From contig NC_088873.1 of the NCBI RefSeq assembly GCF_032884065.1, positions 32,088,227 through 32,152,226 of the forward strand: a stretch of 64,000 bases of DNA, in the 5' to 3' direction. The DNA comes from Artemia franciscana (lineage: Eukaryota > Arthropoda > Branchiopoda > Anostraca > Artemiidae). The position numbers and the translations under genes are program-made. The notes beneath the pieces were generated by a model. It was not told the DNA's origin and did not search any database. It saw only the letters and a program-made list of their open reading frames with translations. Position 1 is the stretch's first letter. Each line of letters opens with the position of its first letter. Below are positions 1 to 17,005 of the stretch, one piece after another.

Positions 1-699
1 TTTTGGGTATCAATCGTTTTCTGTTTTTGCCTGGTCAAAGTCTTTTCTTCAGTAGTTTGCATAGCTAAGCTTAAAACTAGTTCTTGCGCAATGTAAAATT
101 TATTCGCATTGCCTTTATTATTTTTTTTTCATTTATTATTTATAATTTTTTTTCAATTATACATTCGGTAGAAAAAGGATGGTCCACGGATCTTATCTGT
201 TTATTGCTAAGTTATTGATAAAAGTTCAAGCCTGTCCTTTTGAGAGAAAGAAATTGATATATTCTGGAGTAACTCGCGTAATATCCATTTATCACAACGT
301 CATTACTAGTTGTGCTGAACTGGAATATGAGCACCGACATCAAAGCATATAAATCCGCGTGGGAGATATTTGCATTCAATACCTCCTGAAAAAGAAATAC
401 AGAAAAAAGTTGGAAGTAGTCTCAGTTTGTATTTATGTTGCAACTGTAGCTATGATGTTTGAAAAGATGTCGATAAGTTTCTATTTTCTAAGTTAATATT
501 TTTGTTCGTTTATACTTTACTACCTAATCCAATATCCTCCCATCACGGAAATACCTAATTGTTTTAGCAATTGCAGTAATTCTATGATTCTGCTTGAGAT
601 ATTTGCGTAAAACGATCATCGGCAGCGCCAACGCTGCCGAAGTATAAAGCTACGTGCCTAGCATGTCATACCTTTTCACCTGGCTATTCCCTATGCAAA
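1..699. other. No recognisable feature
   Basis: AT-rich sequence with no open frame of note, no repeat shared with the rest of the window that I can see, and no RNA-gene signature. Confidence 0.4.
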
Positions 700-2350
700 T
701 TGGGTGTAGGAACATGGGAGGGGGCTTATTCGATTGGAAACCGAAAATTCTTCTGTCATTTTAAGGGTCAAAAGTGATTGGAGGGTAACCTCCCTCTCGT
801 GTCCTTATTTTGTATCCGCTTCACCATTAATCCGATGACATCGAGTCAACAAAGGTTAACATTAAATATGTTTCTGGGGATGATAATATCCCCATAGACA
901 CTGAGGCGAGGGCCGTAAATCATCTAAAATGCACCGTGGAAAAAATTGGTCTTGTTCTATCTTGAGTGTCTGATGTGCTCGAAACTTTCAGAGATCGTTT
1001 GTGGGTCAAAAGGATGACAAGTTTTATAGTGGGAAGGCGAAGGGAAGCCATAAATTTTCTGTGCCTAACCAGCTTGTAACTTGTCCGTCAGTCCTTTGAC
1101 TAATAGGATCCTAAACAAAAGATTGAGGGATCAATTATGGGGGTGGTTAAAATGAACCTAAAATTTGACTTGGAGGAAGGGGATAGGTAAATGAAAGAAC
1201 GCCAGATGTATCCATGTCACCGAAATAGAGTATCTGTAATATACAAGGAACGGTCTGGGGGTTGGAGTTGAGGAGGGCAAGTAAATGTTGAATTATTGCT
1301 TCGGAAGTGAAAGTAGAGCTAAATCAAAAGACACTAAATGCTACAGGTTATACTATATCTGCAAAAAAAATATCTGCAAAAACATACTATATCTGCAGTG
1401 TCTCCAGAGTGGCTTTTTGAATGCAGGTGAAACTTCGGTAATTTTGAAGAAGAAAGGAGGGTTGGTAAAGGGACTGCAATTTTCTGCTGAAGGGATAGGA
1501 GTAAATATGTTTGTCTTAGCTCATCGTTAAAGTTTTTGATCCCAAGTTTTTATGGGGAATGTACTCGCGGCTGAGTGGCAAAGCAAACCAAAAGATATCG
1601 CGTTTTTCTTGGATGTCTTTGGAACCGCTTGGAAGATCAAGTTCAAAATTTCGGTGAGTTGTTTTGGAGGGGGGATGGCACCATGTGGATGTTGAGGGGG
1701 AGACAAGGGCTGAATATATTTGTCTCAAATCTGCCTGATAGTTTGGTACTTTAAGCCCTTGTTGGACTAGATTCTCTTCACGGTGAAGAGAACAGCTTCT
1801 GGTAAATCTAGCAAGCGATGTAAATCGGAAGACACTTTTAGTACCTAGTTGAGCAGAATATGGTATCCGCAATGTCTCAAGAACGGCTTGGAATATACGG
1901 TTGAACTATCAGGGCGTTGTGGGGGGTACCAGTGAATCTCAATTTTTGACTTGGGAAAGGGCAGAGGTGAATGTAAGGACACTGTGTGTGTACAGGCTGT
2001 AAAAGTAGCGGATCTACAATATCTTAGAAAGGCCATAGGGGATGCAGTAAAAAACCAAAGGCAGCTTAGGATGCATGGGGACTTCAAATTTTGTGTCGGA
2101 GGCAGGGAATGGCCAATATTGTATGTTCCGGCCCACGTAAACATTTTTTATTAAAAGCCCTTATTGGAATTGTAAAAAATAATCGGAATTGCCTGGGTTA
2201 TCGATTTGAAACTATTTGGAAGGTTAGGGGGTAAGTGAACCTAAACTAAACTTTTGACGGGGGAGGGGGCAGTGGGGGAAGGTAAATATTCCCTCCTATC
2301 CACCTAGACGTTTTTGAAGTATAAATATGGGATCTATATTATATTCACGA
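700..2350. repeat. Degenerate dispersed/tandem repeat
   Basis: Several diverged blocks share a core that reads roughly AACCTAAATTTTGACTTGG followed by a G-rich run and a GGTAAATG-like end. The clearest are near 1137, 1921 and 2225. The start of the region (about 760-805, AAAAGTGATTGGAGGGTAA) matches sequence at 63940-63980 and is related to blocks inside the duplication at 28-33 kb, so this is a multi-copy family. The short ORFs here show no recognised protein similarity. The nature of the family (SINE, LINE tail or other) is unknown to me. Confidence 0.4.
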
Positions 2351-3703
2351 TCATGTAGCAAGGTAATCCTGAAGACACCATGTGTTGCCAGGCAATCTTC
2401 AACACTGTTATCAAGTATAAACATTTTCGATCGCCAAAAAGAAGGAGGGTGTCACGTACTGGCCTCAACGCTCTTGTGTAATCTGTGATGGAACTTCTTG
2501 TGTAAAGAACAATCTCTCAAAAGCAAAATTTGTGCGAAGCTTTACATGATAGCTGGTTTTTTGCCACGGTAACACGGACATTGGTCAATATTCGTCCCAT
2601 TTCGGATCAACAACTATGGTTCCCAAAAACAAGAAATTTTTCATCTATTTCTACCCCCCCCCCCCCCGGAATTACCCTATAGCACTCTTCAACAAATGCA
2701 GGCACGTATGCAGAAGTCTTCTGTGTGGGTATAGGGGGAATTACAGAAACAACTTTATTTGATCATTTGTGTAAGAACTGCCCAGAAATTCGGGAAAATC
2801 CGGGATTTTGGTGAAGGGGTCTGGGTCCCAAGGACCTCCCCCTGTGTATGTCACTGAGCAAACGCACCACTGGCATGTAGGTATGACTTTTTTAGGTTGG
2901 TGCTGATACAGATTTTTTTCTAGTTTGTTACATCATGTTAAAAAAAGAATAGAAAAGTAAGAAGCAGAACGGCGTCTTGATAGTAAATTAATTCCTATTT
3001 TTCATCATCGTTGGACGCTAACCTTATCTATTTGACGAAAGGTGGTTCCAAATTACACCTCCTTCAGAGTTTAAAATTAGTTAGTATAATTTGTGCAGCA
3101 TATAAATTCTAGACACTGAATTACATTAGCCAAGCATTGGCATCACTTACAAAATATTTCTTGTATATTTAATAATAGGGAAGGAATATCGTTTGTTGAT
3201 TTATACTTTTTGATGTTAGTACCCGTTATAATGGATCTAAAGGTATAATAAACGAGAATAAATGCATAGACAAAATTTTCATTTTCTTCTTTTGTGCAGT
3301 CGAATGGCTAATATCGAATCCACCCTTTGGTCAAAATACAGTAGATCGTTACTGTTAATTGTCCGAAATCTGGTTGATGTCGACATTCACCGGTGAATGT
3401 CCGAAATTCCTTTTCCTCTGCTTGAACTCAATTAGCTTCGCGGGTCAGCTTTTTCAGTCTTGTGCAACCTATGTAAAAGTTAAAGTTAAGCTAGGTTAGA
3501 TTATGTTAGTTTAGGCTCGGTTAAATTTGGTTATAAATATCAAGAATGGGTGAAAAATCTCCATCAGTTTCCACTTCGACCTACATTTGCCATTACAATA
3601 CGTAAGTTGCCAGGCCAAAATAGGTGGCAACTTTAAGGAAGTTGATATCAAGAAAAAGTGTAGATTGTTTGCGGATAGAAAATAAGCGACAATGAGAATC
3701 AAT
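2351..3703. other. No recognisable gene; poly-C run
   Basis: No convincing coding sequence. A 14-base C homopolymer lies at 2654-2667. The rest is AT-rich low-copy sequence. Confidence 0.4.
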
Positions 3704-4311
3704 GTAAAAAAGCCGGCCGCTTGGCCGTGCTGGGGACTGGCTGCCAAGCCTCATTCTTTATTGGAGCGCAATCATGTTCTTTGTATATGTATTTATATAA
3801 AGACTTTACTAGACCTATACTACCAACATATTCAACATTGATGTGACTTCGAAACTTTTTCAGTATATAACCATTATATGTGGCGACATGACGATTATCG
3901 TTTGTAACTTGGTGATTATCGGAGTCTCTTTCGATAAACAGTAAGGTCATGTGCAAGTTCTTCTTTATTATTTTAGTCCAATTTGGGGTCATAACTTCGA
4001 TGATACTTTGTTTTTTCATCATCCGCTAGAAATGTAACTGAATGGTATTGCTTTAGAACACCGAACCAACACTGCAATTTTCCATCTTTGTTATTCATAC
4101 AAGTAACATTTGGATTTAACTCAACTCTGCAAAGATTAAGAATCATCCACTTTAATTCTACATCTTGTAATACGGGATCGTAAGTATTTCGAATTTCAGC
4201 TGAAGTTAGATCATCACTTTTGACTGGGTTATGGATTCGATCACCAGGACTGATCATCAGTAGCAAATGCATATGTGGTTGTTCACTTTTTTGACATTCA
4301 ATTGTATACAA
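3704..4311 (-). pseudogene. Helitron Rep (HUH endonuclease) fragment
   Basis: Two overlapping minus-strand frames (3973-4311, then 3699-4022) read as consecutive parts of the Helitron replication-initiator domain. The first carries ECQKSEQPHMHLLLMI, matching the HUH metal-binding motif (usually QKRGLPHAHIL in Helitrons). It continues into a region resembling the AEIPD...DP segment that follows. The second carries NDNRHVATYNGYILKKF, then SHINVE, then SLYKYIYKEHDCA, the region of the catalytic tyrosines. The two parts are in different frames, so at least one frameshift separates them, and both flanks are truncated. In the tyrosine motif the first Tyr of the usual KYLYKY pattern appears as Ser. 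No Helitron termini are visible nearby. It is an old dead fragment that belongs to the same superfamily as the copies further right, but its sequence is clearly divergent. Confidence 0.75.
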
Positions 4312-5559
4312 TTGTATGGTCTTTTATCCAAATTAAATAGAAAAACTAGTTTTTTTTTTCAACTGAAAGTAAGGAGCAACATTAAAACTTAAAACGAACA
4401 GATATTGTTGCGTATATGAGAGGGTTCGTCCCCTCGTCAATACCTTGATCTTTACGCTTAAGTTTGAATTTTGTTGCAATTCTTTAAGAATGACCCTGAA
4501 CCACAAAGGGCTTAATTAGGATATATAGCTCTTTTGAAAGTACAATAAAAATAACTGCATGGCTACAACTTTTAATTTCCGTTCGAACGAGCCCTCTCAC
4601 GATATTCTTGGACCACTGGGTCGATACAATTGCCCCTGGGAAGAAAAAAACGAACAAATACAAATAAACTCGCATCCGTGATATTTCTCCTGTAAAAAAA
4701 ATATAAAATTCCAGGTTTGTGCCGATAGGAGCTTGAAACCTCTATAGTAGGGTTTACTGATACGCTGAATCTCATGAAGTGATTTTCATTAAGATTATGT
4801 GACTTTTAGGGGGTGTTTCCCCTTTTTCTAAAATAAGGCAAATATTCTCAGGCTCGTAACGTTTGATGGGTTAGACTAAACCTGATGAAATACTTGATTT
4901 TAAGTCAGCATAAAAATCAATTTCTTGTTTATAAGTTTTTAGCTGTCAGTGGGTCAGCTACCCCAATCGGTTGTGTGAATATGGCTAGTGGATTCTCTCC
5001 GCAGAGTAGAAACTCTAAATATCCTCATGATCATACAAAAAAGGAGGCTGCTAGATCAGATAAATGTGTGAGAGCGATGATGCAGAACTACACTAAAATG
5101 CTCAAGACAAGTTGAAGTGTAGGGACCTGGAGTGTTGATTGGACAAATTCCGTTAGCAAGAGATATGGTAAAGTACCTTATGTCAGTCTCTAGCACTAGA
5201 GTCTTAACCATTTTGAACAAGATTTCCCTTCGTCAGTGAATCATCAACAAAGTCCAGATGATCATCAGTTATTATAATTTATCATGAATGTGCTTCGAAG
5301 TCCAAAAGTGCAGCTGTCACCATGAGATGGGAAGTTAAAATCAAACTTGTTTCTCATCTTTTCTTTCAGAAGTGAAGTACAGCCACTATCATTTGGTTGC
5401 TCCTCAAGGTGACCTTTTGGGAGGCCCCAACAGAGCAGAGCAACATTTAGAGTGGGAAATAATTCTCCCTCAGTAGCATCGAGTATAGTAGAAAAATTTG
5501 ATAGTAGAGGGTTCATATTCCTGCTCATCATCGTCTCATTCGTTTTTTATTCTTTACTC
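4312..5559. other. No recognisable feature
   Basis: AT-rich sequence with short unrelated ORFs on both strands. I see no domain, repeat unit or RNA gene. Confidence 0.35.
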
Positions 5560-6140
5560 ACATTCTTGTTAATGAAAACTTGTCTTTTAAAAGTCACATT
5601 GATTTGATTAAAATGAAAATATGCAGGAGTCCCGATATTTTAAGGAAACTTAAACATGTTTTCCCTGGAATAATTTTGAAAATCCTTTTTCACTGCTTGT
5701 TCCATTCTTACGTTTCTTACTGTCCAATAGTATAAATGTCGACCTTTCCTTCGTTGTTAAAACCACTCTAAGGTTTACAATAAAGCTAGAAACCTAATTA
5801 AGGAAACTAATCGTTCAAGAGTTATCCCATTACTTGATCTCGAGTCCCTGTATATTCTTTCGTGTGCATGTTCTACTTTTTCTCAGCTTCATGGTGATCT
5901 TCCCCGTCCCCTAAGTGTTCCACCATTTTTTTTTTATCTCTGATCAGAATAATTATAGTACTCGGAATACCAAATATCATATTCAAGTTCCTTTTACTCC
6001 TTGTGTAAGGTCTGATTTTAATCCTTTAATTGCGAGTCATATTGTGTGGAATAAGTTGCCCGAATCAGCTCGAAGTTGCCACTGATCCGGTTTGTTCAAA
6101 AAATTTCTAACATTCTTTGGCTTCTTGGAAGTTATTTTGA
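5560..6140 (+). pseudogene. LINE reverse-transcriptase ORF, C-terminal remnant
   Basis: Plus-strand frames with stops and frameshifts resemble the tail of CR1/Jockey-type LINE ORF2. The clearest piece (5963-6084) reads RNTKYHIQVPFTPCVRSDF, then NPLIASHIVWNKLPESARS. This matches the general LINE C-terminal pattern of RNT...P..R...G..S....WN.LP. A preceding piece near 5880 reads LHGDLPRPLSVP, like the HGDLP segment of the LINE at 43-46 kb. Truncated at both ends; the 3' side runs into T-rich Helitron-derived sequence. Non-functional. Confidence 0.6.
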
Positions 6141-6148
6141 TCTATTTT

Positions 6149-6154
<6 letters not shown>

Positions 6155-6244
<90 letters not shown>
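6155..6244. repeat. (TA)n microsatellite
   Basis: About 45 uninterrupted TA units between a LINE remnant and a Helitron fragment. The long Ile-Tyr ORFs predicted across it and the other TA arrays are artefacts of the dinucleotide repeat. Confidence 0.95.
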
Positions 6245-6247
<3 letters not shown>

Positions 6248-8279
6248 TTTCTTTTTAGTTTTTTTGTCCCGGTCGTCATTTATATCCCCCTGTTTCCCCC
6301 GGTGTCCCCGTTGTAGTTGTGTCCCTGTGTCCCGGTCGTCATTTATATTCCCTGTGTCCCGGTCGTCATTTGTATCCCGGTGTACCGGTCTGTATATACA
6401 TTCGTTTTTTAGTTTTGTTTTTCTCCTTTATTTTTTTCCTTTTTTTTTCTTTTTTAGTTTATTTAGATTTTTAGATTTTTTATTTTTTTATTAGTTTTTA
6501 GTTTTTTTTTCTTTTTAGTTTTTTTGTAGTTTTTACCTTCTTTTTAGTTTTGTTAATTTTTTTTTTTACTTATGTCCTGGTCGTCATTTATACTCCCTGT
6601 GTCCCGGTGCTTTGTTGATTGCTAATCGAACATTCCTTTTGTCCTGGTCGCTTTCTCTTTGAGTGTCGTCATTTATTTTTTTCTTTTTTAGTTCTTTTTA
6701 GTTTTTACCTTTTTTAGTTTTTTTTAGTTTTTTAGATGAAAATTTTTTTAGTTTTTTTCCTTTTTTTCTTTTTAGTTTTTTATTGGTTTTTACCTTTATG
6801 TTAGCTTATTTTTCAGTTTTTTCCTTTTTTTTCCTTTTTTTTTTATTTTTTATTTTTTTAGTTTTTTACCTTTTTTAGTTTTTTTTAGTTTTTTTAGTTT
6901 TTTTAGTTTTTTAGCTTTTTTACTTTTTTTATTAGTTTTTAGTTTTTTGTAGTTTTTGCCTTTTTTTAGTTTTTTCAGTTTTTTTTTAGTTTTTTATTGG
7001 TTTTTACCCTTATTTTAGCTTATTTTTCAGTTTTTTCCTTTTTTTTAGTTTTTTTTAGTTTTTAGTTTTTTTAGTTTTTTACCTTTTTTTAGTTTTTTTA
7101 GTTTTTTTAAGTTTTTTAGCTTTTTTATTTTTTTTTATTAGTTTTTAGTTTTTTTGTAGTTTTTGCCTTTTTTTTAGTTTTTTTAGTTTTTTAGCTTTTT
7201 TATTAGTTTTTAGTTTTTTTTGTAGTTTTTGCCTTTTTTTAGTTTTTTTTAGTTTTTTAGCTTTTTTATTTTTTTTATTAGTTTTTAGTTTTTTTTGTAG
7301 TTTTTTGCCTTTTTTTAGTTTTTTCAGTTTTGACGTCACCTGATCCAGTTTTTTCAGGTGACGTCACCTGATCCACGATCCACAGATCCACAGACAACTT
7401 ATTTTTATATATATAGATAGTTTTTTTTTTTTACTTATGTCCTGGTCGTCATTTATACTCCCTGTGTCCCGGTGCTTTGTTGATTGCTAATCGAACATTC
7501 CTTTTGTCCTGGTCGCTTTCTCTTTGAGTTTCGTCATTTATTTTTTTCTTTTTTAGTTCTTTTAGTTTTTACCTTTTTTAGTTTTTTTTAGTTTTTTAGA
7601 TGAAAATTTTTTTTAGTTTTTTCCTTTTTTTCTTTTTAGTTTTTTATTGGTTTTTACCTTTATTTTAGCTTATTTTTCAGTTTTTTCCTTTTTTTAGTTT
7701 TTTTTTTATTTTTTATTTTTTTTAGTTTTTTACCTTTTTTTAGTTTTTTTAGTTTTTTTAGTTTTTTAGCTTTTTTACTTTTTTTATTAGTTTTTAGTTT
7801 TTTTTGTAGTTTTTGCCTTTTTTTAGTTTTTTCAGTTTTTTTTTTAGTTTTTTATTGGTTTTTACCTTTATTTTAGCTTATTTTTCAGTTTTTTCCTTTT
7901 TTTTAGTTTTTTTTAGTTTTTAGTTTTTTTAGTTTTTTACCTTTTTTTAGTTTTTTTAGTTTTTTTAGTTTTTTAGCTTTTTTATTTTTTTATTAGTTTT
8001 TAGTTTTTTTTTGTAGTTTTTGCCTTTTTTTTAGTTTTTTTAGTTTTTTAGCTTTTTTATTAGTTTTTAGTTTTTTTTGTAGTTTTTGCCTTTTTTTAGT
8101 TTTTTTAGTTTTTTAGCTTTTTTATTTTTTTTATTAGTTTTTAGTTTTTTTTGTAGTTTTTGCCTTTTTTTAGTTTTTTCAGTTTTGACGTCACCTGATC
8201 CAGTTTTTTCAGGTGACGTCACCTGATCCATCCATCCACAGACAGACAGACAACTTATTTTTATATATATAAAATAGAT
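6245..8279 (-). mobile_element. Helitron 5' halves, tandem pair (truncated)
   Basis: Two tandem copies of the 5' half of a Helitron in minus orientation, offset by 865 bp (compare GTCCTGGTCGTC at 6574 and 7439). Read on the minus strand, each begins with the terminal TATATATAAAAATAAGTTG (plus-strand ends near 7416 and 8278). A TGACGTCA-rich segment follows, then a long A-rich CTAAAAAA tract, then the GGGACAC...AAATGACGAC minisatellite. The first unit continues into more minisatellite and T-rich sequence at 6262-6560, where it is truncated. Neither copy has a 3' CTAG end or helicase tail. The Lys/Leu-rich and Phe-rich ORFs in the tract are low-complexity and not genes. Confidence 0.8.
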
Positions 8280-8299
8280 ATATATATATGTATATATAT

Positions 8300-8605
8300 T
8301 TATTTATTATTATTTCATTGGAGTCTATTTAATCTATTGATCTACTTAATTAATTTAGTCTATTCAATCTATTCAGTTTTGTTTTCTATAGTTTTTATTT
8401 CATTTATATTTTCTTTTCTTCTCCTTTTTGCTCTTCTCTCTATGAGTAAGTGATTATTTTAATTTTGTTTTGTTCTTTCTTCTCTAAATAGTGACTCATT
8501 TGTCTTCCTCCTTCTTTACAGGCCAAAGAGCCTTTGGGGGAATAGTAAAGTGTAATATTTTATGTGTATTTCATGATGAATAAATCTTGTCTTATCTAAG
8601 TTTCC
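8300..8605 (+). mobile_element. LINE 3' UTR fragment
   Basis: Contains GGCCAAAGAGCCTTTGGGGG (8521) and ends ATGAATAAATCTTGTCTTATC. The same layout occurs at the end of the CR1-like LINE (46550-46625: GGCCACTGAGCCCTTTGGAA, then ATAAAAGGAACTTGAAC) and, inverted, at 62725-62800. It is probably a 5'-truncated LINE insertion. The upstream boundary is not defined. Confidence 0.55.
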
Positions 8606-10362
8606 AAGTTTTACACGAAGCACTTGCCAGAGGGCCTTTGTATTGAATAATTACTTTGCATCATACTATATGTTGTTCCATTTTGTGGGCAAATTTTGTT
8701 TTAGGGGCATTTTTGTTTTATTGTTCATATGCTGATAACGTAGGAGGCAGATGATCAGCAACCTTCACAATGGGCAACTGAGCATCAGCATCAAGAACCT
8801 TATCTAAATCACAAATTTTTTAAAGGAATTCATTTCAGTTTTTAATTTGAATTTTTTCGAGAAGGTTGTTAGGAAGACAAAGAATTTTTTCTTGTAAGTT
8901 TAGTTCTTCCACTTTGTACATGCTTCCATATACATATGTAAAAAAAAGGCATGTATATATGTAAAAACCTTGTTCGAGGGCTTTTGTAGAATAGCTCCCT
9001 TTTTGGATATGGTAAAGCATTTATAAATAAGGTATTCGAGGAATATCATGGCTAGTCGAAACTCCTTTTAATTAGAAAATATCAGATTGTAGCGAAGAGG
9101 ATAGAAACAAGTGAATTATTATCTGAAGTCTATAGTTGATGAGTAGATACAAAAACATTTTGAAAGGATCCAAAACTTTTGCGTGTACTACTAAATATTG
9201 GATTTTTCATTATATTTGCTTCTCAATAGTCTCAAAAAATTGTTCGGTGCTTCAAATTTCCGGCGGCGTGCCGCCGCCAACTGTATCAGTAGTGGCGTCG
9301 GCGCGCTGAAGCCTTTTTGGCGGTGGTGCGCTAAAAAGCTCTCTGTGGCGTGCTGCTTGTTTTCGGAGACTACCTTCAACTAGCGGTATGGAGATTTAAC
9401 ACACTGTTATTTTTTAAAAAGAGATCGAACAAATTTTTTTAATGAGGAAATATAGTGTTTTCATTTTTTAAATTAAATTAAAACATTTTTTTGGGGGGAT
9501 TTAATTTGTCTTCATTTATTTATTTTTTCTTCTTTTATTATTTATTTATTTATTCATTCATTTATTTATATTTTTTGTTTTTAATTGAATGAGTAATTGG
9601 TTGAGAGTCTAAGGGTTGCAGCCGTTTGTTTCAGGTACATTGTCCCTTCCTAAGGCGGTTGTTGTGTTTAAAGTTTATTTTATGAGTTGCGTAAATAAAA
9701 TATTCAATAGTAAATTCTCAATGAGATTTTAGTAATGTCAAAGGTCTGTTCTAAAAATCAGAATAGATTAAGAAGAAATCTATTCAGATGCAAAGATTAT
9801 ACGTTTAAAATATATTCAGGTCTTCCCGATTTCTTTAACCTCTTTTGGTTTATGAAACTTCTGACGTTCGGACCTTGTCACAACTATGATTGGCTTGACT
9901 GTAGTCAAGTCAACTACCTCAGTTTAGGGTATGACCGCACTCAATATCATCACGGTAGTATGGCTATAGGCACTCCCGTGCTTAAATCATTAGCATAACC
10001 GCATTAGTGAAAAATTTTGGTTAACGACCTACATATTCCTGTCAGGACATGATTAACATTTAGTCGACCTTCACTAAATAAGAGGAATGACCAGTTATTA
10101 CAAATTAGAAGAAAGCCTCTTACAAGATATTTTCCAGGATTGCCTTTTATTTACGATCTACTGAAGCATTCTCCAGATTGGCACAACGTATAGAATCTTG
10201 TAAAACGTACATATCTCGAATTCTTCTTAGTTGAATTAGGGGTGGAGACGGGGAATTCTTAATATTTTTGTTTTTGCACTCTGAGGATATCTCAGAGAGT
10301 GAAAGAAACAGAAACACCTACAACATACAGAGTCGGGCATATAAACACACAAAAACAAACTT
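8606..10362. other. Low-copy sequence with a GC-rich patch
   Basis: No supported gene. A GC-rich island at about 9255-9365 stands out in AT-rich surroundings. It includes the near-palindrome GGCGGCGTGCCGCC (9261) and codes short frames on both strands, neither of which I recognise. Confidence 0.35.
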
Positions 10363-10462
10363 NNNNNNNNNNNNNNNNNNNNNNNNNNNNNNNNNNNNNN
10401 NNNNNNNNNNNNNNNNNNNNNNNNNNNNNNNNNNNNNNNNNNNNNNNNNNNNNNNNNNNNNN
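10363..10462. other. Assembly gap (100 N)
   Basis: Exactly 100 N bases, the usual placeholder for a gap of unknown length. It lies at the left edge of a Helitron cluster: the sequence right of it starts inside a helicase tail. The gap was probably caused by this repeat. Confidence 1.
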
Positions 10463-10566
10463 TTGCATGTTCAAGAGTCGGTAACCTGACAATCTATTTA
10501 TATGCACAGACAATGGGGCAGCGAAGAATGTTGTATATTTACAAGTTTTACGTCGTTAAAACATAA
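10463..10566 (+). pseudogene. Helitron helicase C-terminal fragment
   Basis: Starts at the gap within the conserved helicase end (TTGCATGTTCAAGAGTCGG, coding LHVQESV in one frame and ACSRVG in the helicase frame). It runs to the codons before the natural stop (TTTTACGTCGTTAA). Upstream sequence is missing in the gap. Confidence 0.7.
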
Positions 10567-10635
10567 ATTGACTTTGCATCAGTTGAACTTTATCCTTTCA
10601 ATCTTAGACATCGTGACGGATGAAACTCGGAACAA

Positions 10636-11646
10636 TCTATCTATATATATTAAAATAAGTTGTCTGTGTGGTGTGTGGGTCTGTCTGTCGGGTGACGTCA
10701 TGTTTGTGTGTCGACTGACGTCATGTTTTCAACTGACGAAATTACAGAACTGGGACATCGGGACACAAATGACGACCGGGACACCGGCACAAGGGAATAT
10801 AAATGACGACACTCAAAGAGAAAGCGACCGGGACAAAAGGAATGTTCGATTAGCAATCAACAAAAGCACGGGACACAAATGACGACCGGGACACAGGGAG
10901 TATAAATGACGACAGGACATAAGTAAAAAAAAAAAAACTAAAAAAACTAAAAAAAGGTAAAAACTACATAAAAAACTAAAAGAAAAAAAAAGAAAACTAA
11001 TAAAAAAACTAAAAAATCTAAAAATCTAAATAAACTAAAAAAGAAAAAAAGAAAAAAGGAAAAAAAAAAGGAGAAAAACAAACTAAAAAACGAATGTATA
11101 TACAGACCGGAACACCGGGATAACAAATGACGACCGGGACACAGGGGAATATAAATGACGACCGGGACACAGGGACACAACTACAACGGGGACGCCGGGG
11201 GGACACAGGGGGATATAAATGACGACCGAGACACCGGGACACAAGGAATATAAATGAAGCCCGGGACACTCAAAGAGAAATCACAGACTGGGGACACCGG
11301 GACAAAAATGACGACCGGGACACAGGGAATATAAAGACGACCGGGACACAGGGACAAAACTACAAAGGGGACGCCGGGGGGCACAGGGGGATATATAAAT
11401 GACGATGGCGACACAGGGAATGGTAGATTAGCAATCACCATCAACAAAGCTCAAGGGCAATCATTAGAATCATGAGGTATAGATCTGAATACGGATTGTT
11501 TTCCCATGGACCCATTATATGTTGCATGTTCAAGAGTCGGTAAACAATCTATTTATATGCACAGACAATGGGACAAGCAAAGAATGTTGTATATTCGCAA
11601 GTTTTACGTAGTTAAAAAAATATATATATATATATATATATATATA
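10636..11646 (+). mobile_element. Helitron P1, 5' part (interrupted)
   Basis: Begins AATCTATCTATATATATTAAAAT (TC at 10636) next to GTTGTCTGTGTGG. It continues through TGACGTCA-containing sequence, an A-rich tract (10930-11090), the GGGACAC minisatellite (11100-11400), and the helicase tail (from about 11420) ending in the stop before (TA)n at 11618. Instead of its own 3' block the TA array is followed at 11647 by the CTAG end of a minus-strand Helitron. A plus-strand 3' block without a matching 5' end sits at 15052-15203, so P1 is probably one element split by a later insertion. Confidence 0.7.
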
Positions 11647-16997
<5,351 letters not shown>

Positions 16998-17005
16998 TAT
17001 ATATA

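Noticed and set aside
1285..2154. Several 60-118 residue ORFs in the first 2.2 kb
   Set aside because: They overlap each other on both strands within a degenerate repeat and show no domain signature.
7145..7339. Lys/Leu-rich KKLKK ORFs resembling basic nuclear proteins
   Set aside because: Low-complexity translation of the CTAAAAAA tract.
9191..9383. Overlapping 61-62 residue ORFs in the GC-rich patch
   Set aside because: Open on both strands because of GC-rich composition; no recognised family and no splice or start context.
11100..11420. CRISPR-like direct repeats (GGGACAC units)
   Set aside because: Eukaryotic context, no unique spacers of constant length, and the repeats are tandem and variable: a minisatellite in a Helitron.
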